Below, piece after piece: positions 56,307 to 64,000 of a DNA stretch of 64,000 nucleotides (positions are counted from its first letter, which is position 1; each line of letters begins with the position of its first letter). Location: positions 1-64,000 of the forward strand of contig MLAK01000766.1 of assembly GCA_001839685.1 (NCBI GenBank). The letters run 5' to 3'. A model generated the notes under the pieces. The model was not told the DNA's origin, searched no databases, and saw nothing but the letters and a program-made list of their open reading frames with translations. The DNA is from Tritrichomonas foetus. Its lineage: Eukaryota > Parabasalia > Tritrichomonadida > Tritrichomonadidae. The position numbers and the translations under genes are program-made.

Positions 56307-58883
56307 ATGGGATCCAATGAAAGTGTTAGTCAATCTAGCGGGAATTGGGGCGAGGAGAAAGAAAATAAGTTAATAGAACTCATTGAAAAAAGCACAGATC
56401 TCGAAAACGGCAACTTATTATCCGACGCGATGAAAAAAGACCCGATTTCTGTTTATGATAATTGCATCCTTTTACTTGTGAAAGAAGAAGATATGGCCAA
56501 ACAATTCAACTATTCAGTTATTATTGGGAGCATCCTTCCGGAAAGCGTTCCGCCCGAAACAATCGTTTTTTGGATGAATCATGATAATCGCGCTCGAATT
56601 GAGTCAATGAAACGCCGTTTGTATCTATTCGTCCAACAGAAAGCAAAATCAAATGAAATAGGAACATCATACCTGAAAAATTTGGCATTATCAATCGCAC
56701 ATATTGCATTTATTGAATATTCACAAGGTGCATGGCAAAATGACTTTGATTTATTATTAGATAATGTCGGCAAACCAGAAAACAATTATAACACAAATTA
56801 CACATATTTGTCCATTCTTCAATATTTACTCAATCACAACATTCCACGAAATGAAGATGGGAATTATGATGTTCGAGTTAGCACGATTTGCAGTATTTTA
56901 AACAATCATTTAATACATGATATTGAATCTAATAATTCACGCAGTGATTATAATAACAATACATCAAGAAACTCTGAAGAAAGTGATAATGAATCAATTT
57001 CATGTCTCATTTTCGAGTGTTTAAAAAAAGCAATTCAAAATTTCAATAAATTTTTCAACAATATTCCAAACTGTTGTCAACAAATGGACCAATTTTTAAA
57101 TATAATGAAGAACAATAACAATAGTACTTATAACATAAGGAATACAAAAATGTGTTATCAATGTTTGAAAATGATTGCTAAATATCGATATAATTTTATT
57201 TTTTGTAAAATGCAAGAAATATTTTCTTTATCTATTCCACATTTACAAAATGAAATCCTTCGGGAATATTCGATTCAATTCTGGAAGAAGATCGCATCCG
57301 TAGAATATCAAATTGATCCTCGCTTATGTAAGAGATTCACTCTTGGTGTGATTCCATATATTCATGAAAATATTTTACATTTTATCACTTTGACTGATCC
57401 AAATGATTTTGATCCAGATGATATCAATGATGGTTCAATTTCCAGTATTTCTGAAAAATGTTTAATTGCATTCTCAAAGATTGAGCAAGAAAAAATGTTT
57501 TCGATTTTGAGTGAATACTACCTTAATCATAACCAAGATATTAAATCGAATAACAAGAGGGCAGCGTTAGTGGCTTTTCGTTGCTTGGTTTATTGCGACG
57601 AAGGAAAATTTATTTTCAATCATTTCAATGAGATATTAGAATTTGCAAAAAGCGTTAATGAAAAATTAAAATTTATTGCGATCGATATAATCGATATTAT
57701 TTTAAAGAAATATGCACATTCTATTGTATATAAAGATGATAATATGGAAGAACTAATAAAATTAGTTAAAACTAATGTGAATTCACATCCATTAATCATT
57801 TCACAATGTTTTTCAACTTTTACCACAATATTAAGCTTATTTTCCTCGTTCGAACATTCTATTATTTATTTTCGATTTGATGAATTTTATCAAGTCATTG
57901 AACAAGCAATAAATTTAGATAATGAATCAGCATTTGATTCTTTAAAGATGCTAATCGAAAGGGCTCCCAAAGAATGTAATGAAAAAATATTTCAAATATT
58001 GAAATCAATTATTGATTATATTAGTCAAATTAAAGACGATTATTCATTTACAACTGCTCGAAAAATTGATTTAATCCCAATAATTGTTGATAAACTTCAA
58101 AATCAAATCTCAGAAGTTGTTCCATTAATTATCAAAACGATTATAACTTTATTAAAAAATTCTTCGAGAGAATACCATGAACTTTTTGAGGCATTGTTGT
58201 CAATTATTCCCTACACGTCAAATCAAATTAAATTTGCACAATTTGGAAAGCAGCTCCTTCCAATTCTTTATGAACACCATGAAGCTAATGATCCAAACAC
58301 TATGCCACTCACCACCAAAATCATCGCTTCCCTTTTTGACACTTTTGCAAAAGAGCTACCAAATTATTTGAACCAAGTTATTCAATTGTTTTTAAAGGAT
58401 TTAAATAATGACTATTTATTACCACAAGTTTATCCATCGATTTTTCAAGCCTTGTCAGCACTTATTAAAATAGCTGGACATGATATCATTCAATTTCAAG
58501 ATTCTATTTTATCAAAACTTGAAATTTTTGCTTCATTTTTCTGTGAAAAAGAAATTTATCATGAACTCATAAAACATATCATAGATACCTATGCTTCACT
58601 TTTTGAGGTCTTTCAAGATGATCAAGAGTTTATAAAAAAGACCGAAAAAAAGGTTTTAATGCTGATGAAAAAAATTGAAAGAATTGAAATGATGGATGAA
58701 GAAATTTTGGAAATTTCTATCAAAATTATTTTCATTGTCGTTTGTTCACTTGGTCCAAGAGCCTTTGCAGAAATTAGGCAGTTACCAATTCAAGCAATTT
58801 TAAAGAAGGGACTTCATTGTAGAGATGAAATAGTTTCTTCGACATCTGGAAAAATTCTCAATGTCATTCAAAATTATGTGTGA
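56307..58883 (+). CDS. Importin-beta-like karyopherin
   Basis: 858 residues, nearly all paired helices as in HEAT proteins and the usual length for importin beta-1. The N-terminal third has the order seen in KPNB1: a conserved W in VFWMNHDNRARIESMKRRLY, then LKNLALSIAHIAFIEYSQGA, then WQNDFDLLLDNVG. The C-terminus (ILKKGLHCRDEIVSSTSGKI) is compatible. Asn/Ser-rich inserts near 215-235 and 260 interrupt it. Expected to carry cargo through nuclear pores with Ran. It is divergent enough that another karyopherin is possible. The overlapping frame at 56086-56373 is a shadow. Confidence 0.58.
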   Translation: MGSNESVSQSSGNWGEEKENKLIELIEKSTDLENGNLLSDAMKKDPISVYDNCILLLVKEEDMAKQFNYSVIIGSILPESVPPETIVFWMNHDNRARIESMKRRLYLFVQQKAKSNEIGTSYLKNLALSIAHIAFIEYSQGAWQNDFDLLLDNVGKPENNYNTNYTYLSILQYLLNHNIPRNEDGNYDVRVSTICSILNNHLIHDIESNNSRSDYNNNTSRNSEESDNESISCLIFECLKKAIQNFNKFFNNIPNCCQQMDQFLNIMKNNNNSTYNIRNTKMCYQCLKMIAKYRYNFIFCKMQEIFSLSIPHLQNEILREYSIQFWKKIASVEYQIDPRLCKRFTLGVIPYIHENILHFITLTDPNDFDPDDINDGSISSISEKCLIAFSKIEQEKMFSILSEYYLNHNQDIKSNNKRAALVAFRCLVYCDEGKFIFNHFNEILEFAKSVNEKLKFIAIDIIDIILKKYAHSIVYKDDNMEELIKLVKTNVNSHPLIISQCFSTFTTILSLFSSFEHSIIYFRFDEFYQVIEQAINLDNESAFDSLKMLIERAPKECNEKIFQILKSIIDYISQIKDDYSFTTARKIDLIPIIVDKLQNQISEVVPLIIKTIITLLKNSSREYHELFEALLSIIPYTSNQIKFAQFGKQLLPILYEHHEANDPNTMPLTTKIIASLFDTFAKELPNYLNQVIQLFLKDLNNDYLLPQVYPSIFQALSALIKIAGHDIIQFQDSILSKLEIFASFFCEKEIYHELIKHIIDTYASLFEVFQDDQEFIKKTEKKVLMLMKKIERIEMMDEEILEISIKIIFIVVCSLGPRAFAEIRQLPIQAILKKGLHCRDEIVSSTSGKILNVIQNYV

Positions 58884-59045
58884 TGAAATATCGGTATGAT
58901 GCAATTTTGAAATTGAAAAACCATTTCAATTTTAACATGAATATTTATGGATTTTTTCATTAATCAGTGAATAATTTGTTTAAATTACAAAAAATGATTA
59001 GAATTTGATGATAAATAATTAAATAATTAATCAGAATTATATGAT

Positions 59046-59234
59046 TCATAAAGTATTGATGAACTTAGATTCATGTATATTAGCTTTATTATGACATTTT
59101 GGCAATAGTTCGATTATGTTAAAAATAAAAATATTATCTTTCGAATTAATATCGATATTTGTTTGTTTTAATAAAAGTTCAACAATTTTTGAATGAATAT
59201 AATAATTATTTATCTGTTGAAGAAAAAAAATCAC
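59046..59234 (-). pseudogene. Ankyrin-repeat gene fragment
   Basis: 62 codons with one recognisable ankyrin repeat (HSKIVELLLKQTNIDINSKD) after a short start. Trichomonads carry very large ankyrin families; a single partial repeat with stops on both sides is best read as a remnant. Nothing else was recognised in 58884-59448. Confidence 0.5.
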
Positions 59235-59448
59235 TTAGAGAATAATTTTTTTGATAGAATAAAATGATAATATATGAAAAGAAATATACAATATCGAGAT
59301 GTATGTATGTGAATCATAACATATCAAATATATATATATCAAGGAATAATAAAGTAAAATTAGAGGGTTGAGCTTATTTTGAGCTTTATTACTATAAAAA
59401 ACAAAAAAATTCATTCAATAAAATAAAACTAAAGATCTACATATGAAA

Positions 59449-60954
59449 TCATTTGGAATTCAGTAGAATTGATGTGAAAGTATTCATTTCTTCATTTGTT
59501 AAAGGTGTTGATAATTTTTCTGCAACGTTGTAAACAGTTACAGCCAGTCCACCCTCTGCCACAGCCAAAATTACTCCACTGCTTGATTCTGCAACAGCAA
59601 CGCTTTGTGCCGCACTTCCGATTTTATACATGAATACTGGAGTTCTTGCCGACACCATCAAATCATAGATATAAACTCTCATTCCAGTTAAATCAGAAAT
59701 GAACAAAACAGATGCTCTTGTTGGTGACCAAGTCACACCAGTTTCACCAAGTGATAAGTTAATAGTAAACATAATTACTGGATTCTCTTCATTCATGCTG
59801 TAAATTGCAACTTTTCCATTATCAAAAGAAGCAGCGAAAAAATTTGGAAGAAGGGGTGAAAAAGCAAGGTTTTTGGCAACAGAATTCGTATGAAAGATAG
59901 AAGGTGAAGTGGCGCTTCCAAACCTGCAACAATTGAAAATTTTGCCTCCACAGCCAACAATGAATGAGCTGACAGAATTCGGAACAAGAGCCATCGAATA
60001 AGCTGGTAAAAATCCTGCAGACAATTTCACAGTTTCCGCTTTTACAAAAGAATAATCATTTCCATTGATTTTCAAGTACCAGAAAATAACAACAGAGCTT
60101 ATATCTAATGTTGCCACAACTATAGTTCCAGCTGTGCCAAAGACAGAAAGAGAAGTAATCGGGAAACGATGATTTCTCTTTCCATATGAATCTGTGGAGC
60201 ATTGCGGCTGAAGGACAAGACCGCTCCCACTTTGCTTGGTTTTTTCAACACGTGAAAGATCCCAAAGTAAAAGCGAGCCTGATTCTGTTCCGGCAATGAC
60301 AAGCTGGCCATCTTTAAAAATCGAAAAGCACGAAGGTGATGCGGATGCAATGAGATAAAATGCAGGCTGATTACTTGTGGCTGACCATACAACAATTCTT
60401 CCAAGTGGTGCTGGATCGGAAACTAAAGCAAAAGTTCGATTCGAGGTGACTTCGACAAATATAGGAACTGTGTCGGTTGTATATTTGCTTAATCGAATGA
60501 GCTGTTTATCTTCTGATCTTGCTTTCCCGAATTGTGACTGGTCAAGCAAGGCCGTAATTGTTGATGTTGCTGCTTTCAGGAAATGAATAAGTGACGGGAA
60601 TCTTTTCTGGTCAATGAGTTCAGGAATTTGAATTCCACTTTCCGAGTGTAAAATTTGATCTGTTTGAATATTCTGAGAAAACTTGTCGAGCTTATATTGT
60701 GAGGCGCGATTGGAAAAGCCGATCTTCATAGGACTTGCTTCAAGCGAGAAAAGAATTGATGATTGTGAAGCTGCTAGTTTAGATATATATTGTTTTCGAG
60801 ATTTTGCATAATCGATTTCATTTTTCGATAGTTTTTTTATGATTCTTCTTTGAGGCTTTTGATTGTTATTTTCGACTTTTTTAACTTCTTTTTGCTTTTC
60901 TGGTTTCTCTTCTTTTTCACTTGATTCACTAAATTCGTTTTCGCTGTCTTCCAT
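59449..60954 (-). CDS. WD40 protein like dynein-2 intermediate chain (WDR60/DYNC2I1)
   Basis: 501 residues. A charged N-terminus (EDSENEFSESSEKEEKPEKQ) is followed by a helical region and a WD40 propeller from about 165. Recognisable blades include LGRIVVWSATSNQPAFYL, then VIAGTESGSLLLWDLSRVEK, then FPITSLSVFGTAGTIVVATL. The AGTExGSxxLWDL blade and the acidic-basic N-terminus resemble WDR60, an intermediate chain of the dynein that drives retrograde intraflagellar transport. Axonemal or cytoplasmic dynein intermediate chains are alternatives. The last blades keep the SFDNGKVAIYS pattern. Confidence 0.6.
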   Translation of the reverse strand: MEDSENEFSESSEKEEKPEKQKEVKKVENNNQKPQRRIIKKLSKNEIDYAKSRKQYISKLAASQSSILFSLEASPMKIGFSNRASQYKLDKFSQNIQTDQILHSESGIQIPELIDQKRFPSLIHFLKAATSTITALLDQSQFGKARSEDKQLIRLSKYTTDTVPIFVEVTSNRTFALVSDPAPLGRIVVWSATSNQPAFYLIASASPSCFSIFKDGQLVIAGTESGSLLLWDLSRVEKTKQSGSGLVLQPQCSTDSYGKRNHRFPITSLSVFGTAGTIVVATLDISSVVIFWYLKINGNDYSFVKAETVKLSAGFLPAYSMALVPNSVSSFIVGCGGKIFNCCRFGSATSPSIFHTNSVAKNLAFSPLLPNFFAASFDNGKVAIYSMNEENPVIMFTINLSLGETGVTWSPTRASVLFISDLTGMRVYIYDLMVSARTPVFMYKIGSAAQSVAVAESSSGVILAVAEGGLAVTVYNVAEKLSTPLTNEEMNTFTSILLNSK

Positions 60955-61138
60955 TTTCGCTTTTTCTCGTTGATAGATATCTTTTCTGAATTTTTTCTTT
61001 GAGTTATTTCAAATTTTAAGAATCAGATAAGAAGCTTACAACCATATATCAACACAATTTAAGATAAATCAACTATTTATAAATTCAAAAAGTTTATGAA
61101 GCGTTGGTCAGGCAGAATTCACCACATCTTGATTTCCT

Positions 61139-62482
61139 ATGGATAATACAAGAGAACACCAATCGCCTTTTTCAAACGTCGATGTCGTAATTCTAGCAAA
61201 TCGTTCAAGAGAAGCTTTCAGCGATTCTCAACTTTTTGGATTGCTCACTATCGCCAATAAGCCGATTCTAGCCCATGTTCTCGATCAATTCGAACGCTTC
61301 AACTTTGGAAAAATCAAACTTGTTTGCCTTTCAAAAGATCAATCGGCATATGCAGATTTTTTATTTTCGAATTCATCTCGTTCAGTTCAGTTGATTCCTG
61401 TTGATGGCGCGCAAACGACATGTGATATAATACGGAAAATTGCATCACAAATGAACCACGTTTTTATATTTCCGATTGATTTATTCATATCTGTGAATCT
61501 CACAGAAATTGTTGATTATCACATTTCAAGTCACACCCAAATCACTGTGATTTCAACACGCCAAGGACTTGATGAGAAAGACTTAAAAGCAGCTCCTGGA
61601 ATTCAAGTCGCAAATTTAAATCAAAATGCAGGAAAAAGATTTTTCGTTTATGATGAAGCCAAGCCAAATGTGTTGGTGACACTTTTATCAGACATCACTT
61701 CACTTAATGAGGATATCGATTTATCATTAAAGCGAATTGATAGCTGTTCAGCAGAAGAAGACTACAGTCAAGATGATTATTTTGATTACAGTCAAGATGC
61801 AATGTCAGTTCATCCTAGTCATTTGAAGGGTGTTCATTCTTTGATTGTAGATTCATCAATGATGCTCACTAATGCTTTTCTTTTATCACCTGAATGTGTC
61901 ACTTTCTTGCGGGAAAACAATATCCACTCAATTGAAAGTGAGCTGATTCCACAAATTTGTACTGAACCAAAACAGCCTAAGAAAATAAATGCATCTCTCT
62001 ATTGTGCAAAACCAACAGAGTTTGCATTTAGAGTAACAGATTATGCTTCGCTTTTTGTTGCAAACATGAAGTGCGCTTCAACAAAATTGCTTGGATATTC
62101 ACCTGCTGCTGATTTTACATTATTTGATGGACAGAATAATGGATACTTTAAAGAGGATCCACATAAAGTGCCTGAAACGTTTAAATATACTCCATTTAGT
62201 GTTTATGGCGCATATTTAACTGTTTTGTCTGATGACGTGCAAATACAAAGGTCTGTCATCGGAAAGCACTGCAAGATTGGAAAAGGTGTGAAAATATTTT
62301 CTTCCATTCTTTTTGATCATGTGACAATTGATGATGGTGTTGTTTTAAGGGATTGTATGATTGGTAGTGATTCTGTAATTAAAAGTAATTCAAGACTCAC
62401 TCTATGTATTGTGTCACCAAGATACACGTCGGAGAAAGGAATGATGAAAGAAAGATGTATTGTTCAAGTTGGCGAGAAATAA
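61139..62482 (+). CDS. EIF2B3: eIF2B gamma subunit
   Basis: 447 residues. The N-terminal nucleotidyltransferase-like domain starts VVILANRSREAFSDSQLFGL, in which the usual glycine-rich GxGxR loop is lost, as in eIF2B subunits that have no catalytic sugar transfer. PILAHVLDQFERFNFGKIKL follows the family. An acidic insert (EEDYSQDDYFDYSQ) lies near 210. The C-terminal left-handed beta-helix is clear: IQRSVIGKHCKIGKGVKIFS, then HVTIDDGVVLRDCMIGSDSV. With epsilon, gamma forms the catalytic part of the exchange factor for eIF2. Mannose-1-phosphate guanylyltransferase is excluded by the lost loop. Confidence 0.75.
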   Translation: MDNTREHQSPFSNVDVVILANRSREAFSDSQLFGLLTIANKPILAHVLDQFERFNFGKIKLVCLSKDQSAYADFLFSNSSRSVQLIPVDGAQTTCDIIRKIASQMNHVFIFPIDLFISVNLTEIVDYHISSHTQITVISTRQGLDEKDLKAAPGIQVANLNQNAGKRFFVYDEAKPNVLVTLLSDITSLNEDIDLSLKRIDSCSAEEDYSQDDYFDYSQDAMSVHPSHLKGVHSLIVDSSMMLTNAFLLSPECVTFLRENNIHSIESELIPQICTEPKQPKKINASLYCAKPTEFAFRVTDYASLFVANMKCASTKLLGYSPAADFTLFDGQNNGYFKEDPHKVPETFKYTPFSVYGAYLTVLSDDVQIQRSVIGKHCKIGKGVKIFSSILFDHVTIDDGVVLRDCMIGSDSVIKSNSRLTLCIVSPRYTSEKGMMKERCIVQVGEK

Positions 62483-62531
62483 AGTTTTTGTAAAAATATA
62501 TTTGTTTTATAATCAATTAAAATAACGTAGT

Positions 62532-62582
62532 GAATAGAATAGAATCTAATCGAATAGAATAGAATATAAAAAATAGAATAGT
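62532..62582. repeat. GAATA-type pentanucleotide repeat
   Basis: Repeated GAATA/GAATC/AATAG words in the 359-bp convergent interval between eIF2B gamma and the kinase-HEAT gene. Nothing else was recognised there. Confidence 0.8.
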
Positions 62583-62841
62583 ATAATAATATACAATTTA
62601 CAAAAAAAAATTTCGAATGTTACAAAACATTTTCATCTCCTAATTACAAACAAATCACAATAAAATAATTTCCAGTAATAATGATTCTGTGTTTATATAA
62701 CTTTTTATAATATATTTTTTAACAAACAAAAGTTATAGGATTCCACAAAACATAACTAAAAATTAACATGTATTCATTTTTTTGTTGCGAATCAAATTCT
62801 TCTGAAGCATATATACCAAAAAAGTTTCGATTCATTTTGTT

Positions 62842-64000
62842 TTAAGAGTTTTGAGCAAGAATTCTTTGAATTGCTTGTGATGATTCGGTTTCATCGTATG
62901 GTAATGGATTTTGTATCAACCATTTCATCACAGCTTCCTTCAATTGAGGATGTTTATTTGCTTGAATGATAATCCTTGCTGTCAATTCAGCAGGTGGTGC
63001 AGTACCAAAAGCGAACCTTTCAAGGATATATTTTGCAGATTCAAGGTTTCTGCACGCATTTACTATTACAGTTCCAGCAATTGGCACTGTTTCCAATTTG
63101 GCTATGAAAAGATCCAAAATTTCATTTGGAATTTGAACACCTTCTTCTGTCATTTTTGCCGCTGCAATGTGAGTTGCCATCTTCAAAGTAATATTCCTCG
63201 ATTGAATGTGTGTTTTCATGACAGAAAAGGGGATTGATTTGGCTTCATTATTGGCAATTAAGCACCTTAGCGCAGCAACATTCAACATTGTATCATTAAT
63301 TGTTAAACATTGAATACAGCGTGCACAAATTTGTGATTTATTGTCAGGATGCATTCCTTCACGTGCAACAATTTCTAATGCAATAGTAACTTGTTCTTTT
63401 TGGATCGAGTGGAGTGCAGCTTCACCAGCAGCATTGTTTTTACATGCAATCATGATTAAATCCATGTCAAGTTTATCATTACCAGTTGGTAAAAAGGAAC
63501 TGGCAGTTACTGCAATTTCTCTTGGAATTGAACCACTTGGCATTTCACGTAAAATTGCAGCGGCTTTGGCTGCAAATGTTGTTGATAAAAACAATGCAAC
63601 ACATTTAATATAAATATCTTCTTTTCCAATCTTTGGTAATAATTGTAAATTCTCCCAGCATTTATCTGCAAGACTTGCTGGAATTCCATCTTTTTGAAGT
63701 GCTTCGTATAAATTTGGAAGACCTAGACCACATGAGTTTAAACGATCTAAAGAATTTAGATGACTTTCAATATCATCTGTAGCTCGATCACTTTCATTTA
63801 TGCATTGTTGTAAATGTCTTATTATAATTTGTGGATTAGCACCTGGTAACATAATAGTCCCTTTTCTCCACATTTTCATAATGTCTTCAAAACTCGGTCG
63901 ATTTCGTGGATCACGCGCCCAACACATTTCTATTAATTTTGTGAACTCAGGTGGAGAATTTGGTGGAATTGTTGGTCGAATATCATTGAGAAGAACCTGG
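62842..64000 (-). CDS. Protein kinase (TKL-type) with C-terminal HEAT-like region, 5' end missing
   Basis: The frame is open to the window edge; no start is visible, so 62842-64000 is the 3' part only. Reading in from 64000, it gives the end of a kinase C-lobe: IRPTIPPNSPPEFTKLIEMC followed by WARDPRNRPSFEDIM. The WxxDPxxRPSF end is typical of tyrosine-kinase-like (TKL) kinases. The next 330 residues are paired helices (EIAVTASSFLPTGNDKLDMD, then IALEIVAREGMHPD), an ARM/HEAT-like region also seen fused to kinases in trichomonads. Catalytic motifs lie beyond the window. Confidence 0.82.
   Translation of the reverse strand, partial: QVLLNDIRPTIPPNSPPEFTKLIEMCWARDPRNRPSFEDIMKMWRKGTIMLPGANPQIIIRHLQQCINESDRATDDIESHLNSLDRLNSCGLGLPNLYEALQKDGIPASLADKCWENLQLLPKIGKEDIYIKCVALFLSTTFAAKAAAILREMPSGSIPREIAVTASSFLPTGNDKLDMDLIMIACKNNAAGEAALHSIQKEQVTIALEIVAREGMHPDNKSQICARCIQCLTINDTMLNVAALRCLIANNEAKSIPFSVMKTHIQSRNITLKMATHIAAAKMTEEGVQIPNEILDLFIAKLETVPIAGTVIVNACRNLESAKYILERFAFGTAPPAELTARIIIQANKHPQLKEAVMKWLIQNPLPYDETESSQAIQRILAQNS

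Noticed and set aside
56086..56373. 95-codon frame before the importin-beta-like gene
   Set aside because: It overlaps the real start region in another frame and is hydrophobic without a plausible membrane topology.

Overview
The window looks like nuclear DNA of a parabasalid protist, most likely a trichomonad close to Tritrichomonas. It is strongly AT-rich. The genes are single long uninterrupted frames with no recognisable introns and very short leaders, and they read with the standard code. The products are eukaryotic: Rab GTPase, centrin, rhomboid, Vps18, a CHD-type remodeler, an importin-beta-like protein and eIF2B gamma. Identifications come from reading motifs; no database was searched.

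Layout. 1-2.5 kb: a decayed reading frame, an NCoR-type SANT protein and tRNA-Gly(GCC). 2.5-4.7 kb: a HEAT-like protein. 4.8-9.1 kb is the mobile-DNA zone. It holds an element with 15-bp inverted termini and an 8-bp target duplication, a discoidin-domain gene broken by one TGA, and two adjacent TTAA-flanked elements that share the central TTAA. 9.3-16.3 kb: Rab, a possible axonemal protein, the N-terminal methyltransferase NTMT1, an INCENP-like protein and a CDK-like kinase with altered catalytic residues. 16.8-25.9 kb: a CHD-like remodeler, a secretory protein, ribosomal protein eS12, a RhoGAP/FAM13-like protein and a coiled-coil protein. 26.4-32.0 kb: a second fragment of the broken discoidin gene carrying the same TGA, an intact discoidin-domain gene, a TA-flanked MITE, Vps18 and a proline-rich protein. 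32.2-34.1 kb: gene remnants and a second element with an 8-bp target duplication. 34.2-46 kb: a UPF0193 protein, a tandem array containing a 250-base assembly gap, a PPP phosphatase, a 1437-residue solenoid, a bromodomain protein, and a divergent gene pair that includes PTAR1. 46.8-64 kb: a kinase, coiled-coil, transmembrane and PX proteins, centrin, rhomboid, a TTLL ligase, an importin-beta-like protein, a dynein-2 intermediate-chain-like WD40 protein, eIF2B gamma, and a kinase-HEAT fusion cut by the window end.

Functional links. There is no operon logic, but several genes belong to shared processes: membrane traffic (Rab, Vps18, PX, PTAR1), flagellum and cytoskeleton (centrin, TTLL, UPF0193, DYNC2I1-like), chromatin and mitosis (CHD, NCoR-like, bromodomain, INCENP-like, CDK-like), and translation (eS12, eIF2B gamma, tRNA-Gly).

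Most unusual signals. (1) Four transposon-like elements are defined by exact termini and target duplications, and none has an obvious transposase. (2) Two paralogous copies of a discoidin-type gene share the same in-frame TGA. (3) Short tandem arrays (20-21 bp units, or a 5-bp unit) lie almost only where two genes converge 3' to 3'. (4) An AAAAAGT core recurs just upstream of many start codons. (5) Gene-free stretches hold many decayed coding remnants.
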